From: Rhizobium sp. BK196
Lineage (GTDB): Bacteria > Pseudomonadota > Alphaproteobacteria > Rhizobiales > Rhizobiaceae
Assembly (NCBI RefSeq): GCF_014193255.1
Contig: NZ_JACHZB010000001.1
Coordinates: 401,921 to 465,920 of the forward strand
DNA: 64,000 bases
Direction of reading: 5' to 3'
The notes under the pieces are model-generated. The model saw nothing but the letters and a program-made list of their open reading frames with translations, was not told where the DNA came from and did not search any database. Every line of letters begins with the position of its first letter. Within the stretch, counting starts at the first letter, position 1. Shown piece after piece: positions 17,174 through 25,950 of this stretch. The translations under genes and the position numbers were made by a program.

Positions 17174-18013
17174 ATGAACGATATCGTCGCCTTGGTAACG
17201 GGCGCAAGTCGCGGCGTCGGCCGCGGGGTTGCGCTTGCCCTGCTCGCTGAGGGCGCCACAGTGCATGTCACCGGCAGGACGCGTTCGGAGGCGGACGCAA
17301 GCGCGGGCAAACGCGCAGGCTCGCTGGACGGGCTTGAACTTGAGGCCGCAACACTGCCCGGACGCCTTATCATTCATCATTGCGACCACAGCAACGACAC
17401 TGAGACCGAGCGCGTGGCCGAAGAGATCAGAGCCGGCAACAGGCTGGACATTCTGGTCAACAATGCATGGCCCGGCTATGAAAACATGGTCGAGGATGGC
17501 GATTTTACCTGGCCCCGCGCCTTCTGGGAGCAGCCGCTCTGGCGGTGGGACGCGATGATGGGCACCGCACTCAGGGCCGCCTTCCTGATGTCGCGTGCGC
17601 TGGCACCCGTCATGATCCAGGCGCAGCGCGGCCTGATCGTCAATATCTCATTCTGGGCAGCGCAATTCTACGACGGCAACGCGATCTACGGCACTGCGAA
17701 AGCCGCCGCCGACAAGATGGCCGCGGACTTCGCTCATGATCTGCGCCCGCACCATGTCGCCGCTGTCGCCCTCTATCCCGGCCTGGTCCGCACCGAAGCG
17801 GTCATGCAGAACGCCGAATATTTCGACCTGTCCAATTCCGAGTCACCGCAATTCATCGGCCACGTCATAGCAGGACTTTGGCGAGACCCGGCGCTGATGT
17901 CGAAATCCGGAAAGGTCCTGGTTGCGGCCGAACTCGGCCAGGAATACGATATCGCCGACGTCAACGGCTATAAGCCTGTCCCCCTCACAGCGGCGGACTT
18001 TGCCAAAAGCTGA
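17174..18013 (+). CDS. Short-chain dehydrogenase/reductase
   Basis: 279 residues from the ATG at 17174. Rossmann motif TGASRGVGRG at the N-terminus, LVNNAWPGYEN in place of the usual NNAG, and active-site YGTAK (about residues 169-173) preceded by the catalytic Ser region NISFWAAQ. The enzyme probably uses NADP(H): VTGRTR supplies Arg after the second strand. Substrate unknown. The 306 bases before it hold only the hairpin at 16874. It converges on the Pycsar-effector-like gene with 37 bases between stops. Confidence 0.85.
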   Translation: MNDIVALVTGASRGVGRGVALALLAEGATVHVTGRTRSEADASAGKRAGSLDGLELEAATLPGRLIIHHCDHSNDTETERVAEEIRAGNRLDILVNNAWPGYENMVEDGDFTWPRAFWEQPLWRWDAMMGTALRAAFLMSRALAPVMIQAQRGLIVNISFWAAQFYDGNAIYGTAKAAADKMAADFAHDLRPHHVAAVALYPGLVRTEAVMQNAEYFDLSNSESPQFIGHVIAGLWRDPALMSKSGKVLVAAELGQEYDIADVNGYKPVPLTAADFAKS

Positions 18014-18050
18014 AGTCATGCCGGAAGCGACGGCAAACCGGAACGTGGAC

Positions 18051-18608
18051 TTAAGCCGCGACCAGCAGCAGCACATAGGCTACGACCGTCACCATCAGTC
18101 CGCGAAAGGCAATCGTCACGAAGCGGTACTTGCTGCAGGCGATATGCGAGAGAATATCGGCATTTTCCACATACTGATCGAAGAGATAGCGCTCGTCGCG
18201 GCGGATCGCCGCCTCGAAGAAGGCGTCGCGGTGCCTGGGCCAGGCGCCCCAGAACATCGACGTGGACTTGTCGAGCCGCCGCGGCAATACCACCATGATG
18301 GCCGATAGAATCGAAAAGACCGAGGCTGCCGCCAGAAGCCCGGAAAAGAGAATGGCCTGCGGTGTGCCCTGCGCATAGCGCGCAAAAGTGAAGACTGCCC
18401 TCACCTCGGCGGAGCTCACAAGAAAGGCGAGCATAAAAGTAAAGATATAAGCTGCCTTCTGATCCGATATCTTGATCTGATCATAGAATACGTCGTTGAT
18501 TTTCTTGATATGGTCGAAATATTCCGAGCCAATATCCTCGGTCGACGGAGAGCTCGAAGGCAGCTCCGCAAAATTTTCAAACTCGCTCAAGGAAGCCCTA
18601 CCCCGCAA
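18051..18608 (-). CDS. Pycsar-effector-like membrane protein (DUF5706)
   Basis: 185 residues if started at the TTG at 18608; a TTG at 18590 would give 179. No ATG is available near the 5' end. It has a cytoplasmic helix (EYFDHIKKINDVFYDQIKIS), then KAAYIFTFMLAFLV, a second membrane pair (ILFSGLLAAASVFSILSAIM) ending in PRR, and a C-terminal SKYRFVTIAFRGLM helix into the membrane. Acidic/aromatic (MFWGAW) and EN-x-x-ILSHIA segments match the transmembrane effectors of the Pycsar cyclic-nucleotide defence class. In that class binding of cCMP or cUMP opens the membrane. Here the effector is divergent from a FecR-barrel gene and CHASE2 adenylate cyclase, not from a Pycsar UniCyc cyclase. Family placement is by pattern recall. 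Confidence 0.65.
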   Translation of the reverse strand: MRGRASLSEFENFAELPSSSPSTEDIGSEYFDHIKKINDVFYDQIKISDQKAAYIFTFMLAFLVSSAEVRAVFTFARYAQGTPQAILFSGLLAAASVFSILSAIMVVLPRRLDKSTSMFWGAWPRHRDAFFEAAIRRDERYLFDQYVENADILSHIACSKYRFVTIAFRGLMVTVVAYVLLLVAA

Positions 18609-18719
18609 TAGTGTTTCCCTAATAATACACTTGATTGCGAAAGCAAGAACACGTGTGCAGTCAGCTTGACTTTTACACCGCGCTTGGCCAAAGGGGAAAA
18701 AGGTGCGGGGGTATCTGAA

Positions 18720-21700
18720 ATGTCGGGGCTGAAGTCTTTTCTGCGCGCAAGTACATCTCTTGCGCTCATGTCAACGTTACTTTCATTTCCGGTTGCGGCC
18801 GAGCCGCTGCAGCGCCCGACCCCGGTTGCAGGCTCGGTCATCGCCCGCAAGACCGGTGAGGAAGTGCGCTTCGTCGATGTCAGCAACTGGCGCGTCGTCG
18901 ATCTCAATCAGGACCTGCTCGATGGTGACGTGCTGCGCACCAATGCCACCGGCCAGCTCGCCATCCTCTTTTCCGATCACACGCAGATCCGCCTCGGCCG
19001 CAATTCCGCGCTGCAAGTCAAGAAAATGTCTGCGACGGGCGACACGATCCTCAACCTTCAGTCCGGCACCATCTGGGCGCGCGCCCAGCGCGGCGGCCAA
19101 GGCCTGACCGTCGAGACGCCTGCCGCCGCAGCCGCTATCCGCGGCACGGACTGGACCATGACCGTCGAAGGCGCGAAGACCTCGATGATCGTGCTCGAAG
19201 GCCGCGTGGCGCTCAGCAATCCGCAGGGCAGCGTCGACGTCAACGAAGGCGAAGGCGCCGTCGCCACCATCGGCCAGGCGCCGCACAAGATCATCAGCGT
19301 CAATCCTGACGACCGCGAACAGATGCTTTTCTATCTGGACCTGCGCGACGGCTTCGACCTGATGCCGACCTCGCCGCTGCGGGCGGACCGCATGGCGAGC
19401 GAGCGCCGCCGCCTGCTGGCTCTGCAGCCGGAGCGCCGCACGACGGAAGACTGGCTGGAACTCGCCGAAGTGCAGAGCGCCTTTGACGGCCGCCAGGCTG
19501 CAGCCGCAACATTGAAGAATATCCGCGGCCGCAAGCTGACGGTCGCCCAGCAGGCCCGCGTCGACCTGATCGACGCCACCATTGCCGGTTCGGAAAAGCG
19601 CTATGGCGATGCCGCCAGGCTCTTCCAGAAAGCCCTGCCGCATCTCGATCCGACACGCCGCAACATGGCCCAATATGGCGGCTATTTCGCCCGTTCGCTC
19701 GCCGATCCTGCCCATTCCGAACCGCTGCCGGCCAACCCCACCGGCCCGTATGGCGCGATGATGGAGGCCTATGCGACAGGCTTCCTGGAAAACCCGCGCG
19801 CGGCGATCGAGATCATCAGGAAAGCGGAAAAGCGTTATCCTAATGACGCGACTCTGCCGGCGGTCCGCGCCCAGCTGGCGGAGCTCATCGACGACCGTGA
19901 GCAGATGAAGGAAGCGATAGAACGCTCGCTGGCGCTCGACCCCGATCATCCGATGGCGCTCTCCTCCCGTGCGAGCTACAGGGCCACCTACGAGCGCGAT
20001 GTCAACGGCGCGCTTGCCGATCTCGAACGCGCCATCGCGCTCGCGCCCGGCTACTCGGGCGCGATGAATTCGCTCGGCCTGCTGCAAAGTTCGCGCGATG
20101 CCAATGACGAAGCGGAAAAGGCCTTCAAAAAGGCGATCGAGCTCGATCCTCAGGATCCGCTGCTGCACGCCAACCTTGCGATGCTCTATCTCGATCAGTC
20201 GCGCATGAAGGAAGCCAAGCGTGAGATTGACACCGCGATCGCGCTCGATCCTTCCTTCGATCTCGCCCTGTTTGCCCGCGGCCGCTACTACCTGCAGTCC
20301 GGCGAGCGCGACAGGGCGCTGGAGGACCTGCTCGCCGCCAGCACCGCCAATCCCGCTCATTCGCAGTCCCAGTTCCTGCTTGCAGCCACCCACTACGAAA
20401 AGGGCGACCGGCTTCCTGCCGAACAGGCGCTCGACAACGCCAACCGTCTCGACGATGACGATCCGCTTATCTCGTCCTTCCGCACCGCTATCGATATCGA
20501 CGATTACAATGCCGATGGTGCCATCCGCAACGCGCAGGAATTCCTGCGCCGCTCCCGCGCCCGCGGCGGCGATTACAGCGGGCTCGGCGCCAACGCGAGC
20601 GCCGGTTCGACGCTGAATGACGCCTTCCGGCTACAGGGTCTGGATGCCTGGGGCCGCTATTATGGCGATGCCGTCTTCGATCCTTTCAACGGCACCGGTT
20701 ACATCGACCAGTCGATCAAGGGGAGCATCTTTCCTTTCGTCAACGCAACGAGCTTCAGCGACGACAGCATCAGCCAGTATCGCCTCAATTCATCGACCTA
20801 CTCATCCTTCATCCAGGGCCTTCTGCTCTCTCCGCACATGCTCTCCGGCCGTTCGCGCTCGGCATCGCTGTTCGATGTACCCTTCATCGAAGGCTCGCTC
20901 GGCGGCGGCATCAACAGCGTCGACGGTCATACGCGCCGCATCGGCGAAGCCGAAATCCAGGGCTATTCGAACGCAACCGTTCCAATAAGCTTCCGCGCGG
21001 ATCTGACCTGGGAAGAGCTGGCGCTGGACGGCGATTACCGCGATTTCGGCGGGTTCGATCTGGACAAGAAACTACTCGCCGGCAATGCCTACCTGACCGC
21101 CACGCTGACGCCGGATGACCGTATTGTCAGCTTCTTCAATCATGGCAAAAGCTACGGGCCGCTCAATGCTCTGACGACAAGCACGGCATTCACCGACCGC
21201 CTGAATGAAGAATTCTTTCTGCCGGTCGTCGGCGGTGTAATACCGACGCTGGATCTACCTCTCTATCAAAACAGATATGATGAGGGTGAGACGACGATTG
21301 GCGGCATCGGCTGGAGCCACACTTTCGGGTATCGGAATGTGCTCAATACCGCACTCCTCTATTCCGAAGGTAAAGCGAAAACCGTCTTCGACCAGACATT
21401 TGATGTCTCCGACGTGACTGGCGCTCCCCCTCCTGATTTTTTTCCGTTCATGGAGACGAGCCTGGAGAGCGCATCCAAAACCTACATAGCCGCGATCAGC
21501 CACAGCATCGGCGATGACACGCTGACCTGGCGGTACGGTATCGAAGGCGGATGGACCGATAGCAGCAACAAGACAACGATTCATCTCGATACTCTTTTAC
21601 CAGGCTTTGTGGACGAGCGGACATTTGGCCCGGACGACGAGAGCAGCCGCGTCAATATCGGCCGCGCCTATATCGACCTCCTTCATGAGATCACGCCTGA

Positions 21701-22487
21701 CCTGAAGGGCGAATACGCATTGTTCGCCACGCGACTGGAAGGCGACGATACCGATGTCAGCCGGCTTGAACCGCGTTTCGGCCTTGCCTGGGAACCCGTG
21801 CAAAATCAGTGGCTGCGCGCCGCCTTTATGCGCCAGGGCCTTGACACCGGCGTACCATCGCTGGCGCCCGTCGGCATCCTTGGCCTGCAGGCCAACCAGT
21901 TCTCAGTCGGTGCAGAGGGATACGCCGATACGATTGCCTTGCAATGGGATGCCGAATGGACGGACCGTTTCTTCACGTCAGTCGAATACCAGCATCAGGA
22001 ATTGCACGATTTCTCAATCGGTCTGCCGGTCACCGGCCTCGCACTCGTCGACAGCCAGACTTACGGGCGCGGCACCATCGATCGCGCCGCCGTTACGGCC
22101 AACGTTGCTCTGGGGTCCGGCTTCGGTCTCTCGGCCACTTATGCCTATATGGATTCCGAGAACGAGGATCCGACGACCTTCAACTACCACGGCGATCTGC
22201 CTTTCATCCCGCAAAACTCCGGCCAGATCGCGCTGACCTGGGTCAATGAAGCCAAGGTGAAAGCCACTGTTGCTGCAAATTATGTCGGCGAGCGCTCCGG
22301 CGATCTGGTCGGCACGAAACTCGACGATTACTGGAGCCTGGATGCCCATCTCATCTGGGAACCTTTCGACAAGCGCATCGCGCTCGAGGCTGCCGCCTAC
22401 AATCTGCTCGACGAAGATTTTGAGGTTCTGCCCGGCACCCCAGGCTGGGGCCGCGCCTTCAAGGGCAGCCTGAAGATCCGTTTCTGA
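18720..22487 (+). CDS. FecR/TPR outer-membrane beta-barrel fusion protein
   Basis: 1255 residues from the ATG at 18720; a TTG at 18666 is the alternative. Signal peptide 1-26 (SFPVAAEP). A FecR-like domain spans about 40-190 (FSDHTQIRLGRNSALQV, then the hallmark AAIRGTDWTM and VLEGRVALSN). A helical TPR region covers about 260-620, with repeats such as AEKAFKKAIELDPQDPLLHA. From about 680 to the end lies a TonB-receptor-like beta-barrel with alternating aromatic strands and a terminal Phe (SLKIRF), the outer-membrane insertion signal. FecR is usually an inner-membrane anti-sigma factor; here it is periplasmic and fused to a barrel. Two bases separate it from the cyclase gene, so they form one operon. 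It may relay envelope or ligand state to the cyclase. Confidence 0.8.
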   Translation: MSGLKSFLRASTSLALMSTLLSFPVAAEPLQRPTPVAGSVIARKTGEEVRFVDVSNWRVVDLNQDLLDGDVLRTNATGQLAILFSDHTQIRLGRNSALQVKKMSATGDTILNLQSGTIWARAQRGGQGLTVETPAAAAAIRGTDWTMTVEGAKTSMIVLEGRVALSNPQGSVDVNEGEGAVATIGQAPHKIISVNPDDREQMLFYLDLRDGFDLMPTSPLRADRMASERRRLLALQPERRTTEDWLELAEVQSAFDGRQAAAATLKNIRGRKLTVAQQARVDLIDATIAGSEKRYGDAARLFQKALPHLDPTRRNMAQYGGYFARSLADPAHSEPLPANPTGPYGAMMEAYATGFLENPRAAIEIIRKAEKRYPNDATLPAVRAQLAELIDDREQMKEAIERSLALDPDHPMALSSRASYRATYERDVNGALADLERAIALAPGYSGAMNSLGLLQSSRDANDEAEKAFKKAIELDPQDPLLHANLAMLYLDQSRMKEAKREIDTAIALDPSFDLALFARGRYYLQSGERDRALEDLLAASTANPAHSQSQFLLAATHYEKGDRLPAEQALDNANRLDDDDPLISSFRTAIDIDDYNADGAIRNAQEFLRRSRARGGDYSGLGANASAGSTLNDAFRLQGLDAWGRYYGDAVFDPFNGTGYIDQSIKGSIFPFVNATSFSDDSISQYRLNSSTYSSFIQGLLLSPHMLSGRSRSASLFDVPFIEGSLGGGINSVDGHTRRIGEAEIQGYSNATVPISFRADLTWEELALDGDYRDFGGFDLDKKLLAGNAYLTATLTPDDRIVSFFNHGKSYGPLNALTTSTAFTDRLNEEFFLPVVGGVIPTLDLPLYQNRYDEGETTIGGIGWSHTFGYRNVLNTALLYSEGKAKTVFDQTFDVSDVTGAPPPDFFPFMETSLESASKTYIAAISHSIGDDTLTWRYGIEGGWTDSSNKTTIHLDTLLPGFVDERTFGPDDESSRVNIGRAYIDLLHEITPDLKGEYALFATRLEGDDTDVSRLEPRFGLAWEPVQNQWLRAAFMRQGLDTGVPSLAPVGILGLQANQFSVGAEGYADTIALQWDAEWTDRFFTSVEYQHQELHDFSIGLPVTGLALVDSQTYGRGTIDRAAVTANVALGSGFGLSATYAYMDSENEDPTTFNYHGDLPFIPQNSGQIALTWVNEAKVKATVAANYVGERSGDLVGTKLDDYWSLDAHLIWEPFDKRIALEAAAYNLLDEDFEVLPGTPGWGRAFKGSLKIRF

Positions 22488-22489
22488 CG

Positions 22490-24502
22490 ATGGCGCGCCC
22501 GGCCGCCCTGCGACGCCTTCAGGCAGAACGGCCGCCGGAGCAGAACCGCCCGTCGCAGCGCCCACCCGGCTGGCCCTTCTCCAGCCGCGGCATCCGCCTT
22601 CTCGTGCTGGCGCTGGTCACACTGGTAACGATCTCGCTGATCTCCCGCCTGCCCGCCTGGACGCTGACGGAGCTGCGCACCTTCGACTATCTTTCGACAG
22701 TCGAGGATCCGACGCCGCCCGACGGCGGGCCGATCATCGTGGCGATCGATGAGCCCTCACTTGCCGATATCAATGCGCAATGGCCCTGGCCGCGCAGCCT
22801 GCATGCCGAACTCGTCAAACAGCTGCGCGCTGCCGGCGCAAAGGCGATCGCCCTCGATATCATCATGGCCGAACCCTCGACGCCCGAGAACGACCAGGCG
22901 GTATCATCGGTCGTCGGCGCCGATGTCGTGCTTGCCGGCGACGAAACGCTCATTCAGACGCCGCAGGCCGCTCAGCTGCTGCGCACCACGCCGCTGCCGC
23001 AGATGACCGAGGCCGGCGCGCGCACGGGCATCGCCTCCATCACGCTGAATGGCGACGGCGTCTTCCGCAATATTCCGTCTTATGAAGATGGCTTCGCCAT
23101 GGAGCTTGCGAAGGCTGCGGGCATCAAGACGCCGCACCTGCCGGGAGGTTTCCTCATCCAGTCCTTCGGCCCGGCCCGCAGCTACCCCACCGTCTCCTAT
23201 TATCAGGCGCTCGACCCGAAGAATTTCCTGCCGCCCGATATCTTCAAGGATCGCGTCGTGCTTGTCGGCCTCAGCCTGCAGAATGCGCCCGAGATCGACC
23301 AGGGCGGCGTCGATGCCTATGCCACGCCCTACACCGTCCACACCGGCAAGCTCGTCTCCGGCGTCGAGGTGCAGGCCACCATCTACGACAATATCGTCCA
23401 TGGCCTGGCGATCACGGAAGCCGGCCTGCCGGTCGTTGCGATCTGCATCCTCATATCAGTCGCTCTTGCTGCCGCCACCGTCTGGAAATCCACGAGCTGG
23501 CGCACGCTGGTCGCCACCGCCGCCGCAATCCTCGCCTTTGCGGCAGCAAGCTACGCCGGCATCCGCTTCGGCCATGTCTTCGTCTCGCCGCTCGGGCCGA
23601 CCGTCGCCTTCGTTGCCGTCGCCTTCGGCCAGGCGGCCTTCGATTATACCGAGGAGCGCCGTCAGAAACGCCAGATCACGCTGGCCTTCGCCCAATATAT
23701 CTCGCCCGATCTCGTCAAACGCCTCTCCAACGATCCCTCGCAGCTGAAGCTCGGCGGCGAGCGGCGCACGCTGACGGTCTTGTTTTCCGATGTGCGCGGC
23801 TTCACCACCATCGCCGAAACGATGAAGGACGATCCCGAACAGCTGACGACGCTGATCAACCGCCTGCTGACGCCGCTGTCCGATGTCGTCATGGATCACG
23901 GCGGCACGATCGATAAATATATGGGCGATTGCATCATGGCCTTCTGGAATGCGCCGCTCGACGACCCCGATCATGCCCTGCACGCGGTCAAGGCCTCGAT
24001 TGCCATGCAGGATGCGATCGGCACGCTGAACCGCGAGCTCGAGCGCGAAGCCGCCGCCACAGGCCGGCCGCTGCATATCCTCAAAATGGGCGTCGGCATC
24101 AACACCGGCGAATGCATCGTCGGCAACATGGGCTCCACCCGCCGCTTCGACTATTCCTGCCTCGGCGACAGCGTCAACCTCGCCTCCCGCCTCGAAGGCG
24201 CTTCGAAGAATTACGGCGTCGCCCTCCTGCTCGGCGAGGAAACCGCCCGCCTCGTCGCCAACAGTTACACCGTGGTCGAGCTCGACCGCATCATCGTCAA
24301 GGGCCGCACCGTGCCCTCGCCGGTCTTCACCGTGCTCAACGGCTCCCACCGATCGGCCCTGCCGGATCACAATGCCTTCCTCGAAGCGAAATATGCGGGA
24401 ACGCTCACCATGACCGACCCTGCCTTCGAAACCCTGCCGAACGCCATTCCGGAGCTGTCGGCCTATTACGCGCTGATGCGCGGCGCTCTCGCAAAGGACT
24501 GA
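22490..24502 (+). CDS. CHASE2-domain class III adenylate/guanylate cyclase
   Basis: 670 residues. A basic N-terminus and one membrane helix (about 35-55) lead to a periplasmic CHASE2 sensor (about 60-310, with FDYLSTVEDP, DEPSLADINAQWPWPRS and FRNIPSYEDGF). Three membrane helices follow (about 315-385), then a class III cyclase domain (about 415-605). Both metal-binding Asp are present (LFSDVRGFT and KYMGDCIMAFW) and the transition-state region reads SCLGDSVNLASRLEG. It should make cAMP (or cGMP) inside the cell in response to an external signal. It is coupled to the upstream FecR-barrel gene. The product could gate the DUF5706 protein encoded upstream and divergent; this is inference. Confidence 0.92.
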   Translation: MARPAALRRLQAERPPEQNRPSQRPPGWPFSSRGIRLLVLALVTLVTISLISRLPAWTLTELRTFDYLSTVEDPTPPDGGPIIVAIDEPSLADINAQWPWPRSLHAELVKQLRAAGAKAIALDIIMAEPSTPENDQAVSSVVGADVVLAGDETLIQTPQAAQLLRTTPLPQMTEAGARTGIASITLNGDGVFRNIPSYEDGFAMELAKAAGIKTPHLPGGFLIQSFGPARSYPTVSYYQALDPKNFLPPDIFKDRVVLVGLSLQNAPEIDQGGVDAYATPYTVHTGKLVSGVEVQATIYDNIVHGLAITEAGLPVVAICILISVALAAATVWKSTSWRTLVATAAAILAFAAASYAGIRFGHVFVSPLGPTVAFVAVAFGQAAFDYTEERRQKRQITLAFAQYISPDLVKRLSNDPSQLKLGGERRTLTVLFSDVRGFTTIAETMKDDPEQLTTLINRLLTPLSDVVMDHGGTIDKYMGDCIMAFWNAPLDDPDHALHAVKASIAMQDAIGTLNRELEREAAATGRPLHILKMGVGINTGECIVGNMGSTRRFDYSCLGDSVNLASRLEGASKNYGVALLLGEETARLVANSYTVVELDRIIVKGRTVPSPVFTVLNGSHRSALPDHNAFLEAKYAGTLTMTDPAFETLPNAIPELSAYYALMRGALAKD

Positions 24503-24543
24503 GGGGGCCGATACCGCACTTTCCCCTGGGCGGCCCTTTGCGT

Positions 24544-24647
24544 CTACAGCGCCGCGCGTCTTTTCGGACGCGCAAAGGACGCTGTAGCACTTTGAATTGC
24601 TGCATAATTTTATCCTTAAATCGATTCCGATTTAGGGAATTAGGCAG
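24544..24647. repeat. Two-palindrome intergenic repeat, RIME-like
   Basis: Two large palindromes sit side by side. The first, CTACAGC ... GCTGTAG (24544-24587), encloses GCGCGTC/GACGCGC. The second has CTGCATAA/TTAGGCAG outer arms (24600-24647) and a CCTTAAATCG/CGATTTAGGG core (24614-24637). The double-palindrome layout is that of the rhizobial RIME family of dispersed elements. It falls in the spacer after the cyclase gene, where it could stop transcription or cap mRNA. Confidence 0.6.
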
Positions 24648-24689
24648 TAGGATGCAGGCAGACTCGTCAATCAGCCAAGAAGTCCCGCC

Positions 24690-25382
24690 ATGTCCCTCCC
24701 CGCCACCGTCATCCCCCTGCCGCAGCCCGTTCTTCTGCCCGTCGAAGGCAGCGCCGAGGCCTTCCCGGTCCGCCGTGTCTATTGTGTCGGCCGCAACTAT
24801 GCCGACCACGCCATCGAAATGGGCCACGACCCGAACCGCGAGCCGCCCTTCTTCTTCCAGAAGAACCCCGACAATCTCTTCGCCGGCAAGGATTTCCCTT
24901 ATCCGCCACTGTCCAATGACGTCCATTTCGAGGTCGAATGCGTGCTGGCGCTCAAAGCCGGCGGTGCGGACATATCGGCCGAAAAGGCGCTCGACTGCAT
25001 CTATGGCTATGGCGTCGGCATCGATTTCACCCGTCGCGACCTGCAGGCCGAAGCCAAGAAGCTCGGCCGCCCCTGGGAGCTCGCCAAGGCCTTCGAACAT
25101 TCCGCCCCCGTCTCCGCTCTCGTCCCCGCCAGCCGCCTCGGCCATCCCGTGAGCGGCCGCGTCTGGCTGGACGTCAATGGCGTCAGAAAGCAGGAAGGCG
25201 ACTTAAACCAGATGATCTGGAAAGTCCCGGAAATCATTGCAGAGCTTTCGAAACTCTTTGTTCTCGCCCCCGGCGATGTCATCATGACCGGCACGCCATC
25301 AGGTGTTGCCGCCATCAACAAGGGCGACAGCATCTCCTGCGGCGTCGACGGCATTGCGACGCTCTCGCTGAAAGTGGTCTGA
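24690..25382 (+). CDS. Fumarylacetoacetate hydrolase family protein
   Basis: 230 residues, the size of the compact FAHD1/YcgM branch. VYCVGRNYADHAIEMG near the N-terminus, HFEVECVLAL with the metal-binding Glu pair, GVGIDFTRRDLQ, and DVIMTGTPSGVAA are all present. Members are Mg-dependent acylpyruvate hydrolases or oxaloacetate decarboxylases in the cytoplasm. The exact substrate is not predictable. It is followed after 10 bases by the carbonic-anhydrase-like gene and probably co-transcribed. Confidence 0.92.
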   Translation: MSLPATVIPLPQPVLLPVEGSAEAFPVRRVYCVGRNYADHAIEMGHDPNREPPFFFQKNPDNLFAGKDFPYPPLSNDVHFEVECVLALKAGGADISAEKALDCIYGYGVGIDFTRRDLQAEAKKLGRPWELAKAFEHSAPVSALVPASRLGHPVSGRVWLDVNGVRKQEGDLNQMIWKVPEIIAELSKLFVLAPGDVIMTGTPSGVAAINKGDSISCGVDGIATLSLKVV

Positions 25383-25392
25383 GGAGACGGAA

Positions 25393-25923
25393 ATGGCGAT
25401 CTATGCGCTCGGAGGCTTGAACCCAAAACTGCCACCGCACGGCACCTTCTGGATCGCCCCCGACGCGCATGTGATCGGCGATGTCGAGCTTGCCGAAGAA
25501 GTCGGCATCTGGTTCGGCGCGGTGCTGCGCGGCGACAACGAGCCCATCGTCATCGGCAAAGCTACCAACCTGCAGGAAGGCGTCATGGTCCACACCGACC
25601 CCGGCTTCCCCACCACGATCGGTGAAAACTGCACCATCGGCCACCACGCCATCATCCACGGCTGCACGATCGGCAACAACTCACTCGTCGGCATGGGCGC
25701 CACCATCCTGAACGGCGCCAAAATCGGCAACAATTGCCTCGTCGGCGCCAATGCGCTCGTCACCGAAGGCAAGGAATTCCCCGACAATTCCCTGATCGTC
25801 GGGTCGCCGGCGAAAGCTATCCGCACGCTGGATGATGAGGCAGCCGCTAAGATCACCCAGTCCGCGAGGAAGTATGTCGGCAACTGGCAGCGCTTTGCGC
25901 GGGATCTCAAGCGGATCGATTGA
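25393..25923 (+). CDS. Gamma-carbonic-anhydrase-like hexapeptide protein
   Basis: 176 residues. Left-handed beta-helix repeats run through the middle (IGENCTIGHHAIIHGCTIGN, NSLVGMGATILNGAKIGN) with the metal-ligand His in VMVHTD and GHH...H. A C-terminal helix follows (ITQSARKYVGNWQRF). It belongs to the YrdA/CaiE/PaaY-like gamma-CA group, which form trimers with zinc or iron at subunit interfaces; some have little hydratase activity. AGGAGACGG precedes the start. Likely second gene of a two-gene operon with the FAH-family gene. Confidence 0.92.
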   Translation: MAIYALGGLNPKLPPHGTFWIAPDAHVIGDVELAEEVGIWFGAVLRGDNEPIVIGKATNLQEGVMVHTDPGFPTTIGENCTIGHHAIIHGCTIGNNSLVGMGATILNGAKIGNNCLVGANALVTEGKEFPDNSLIVGSPAKAIRTLDDEAAAKITQSARKYVGNWQRFARDLKRID

Positions 25924-25950
25924 AAAATCGACCGCGCGATCGACGCGGTT

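Noticed and set aside
18720..22487. Reading the FecR protein as an anti-sigma/iron-dicitrate regulator
   Set aside because: No sigma factor is adjacent, the protein has a signal peptide and a C-terminal barrel.
18051..24502. Calling the locus a standard Pycsar defence system
   Set aside because: The cyclase is a CHASE2 class III membrane enzyme, not a Pycsar UniCyc, and the genes are divergent; only the effector half resembles Pycsar.
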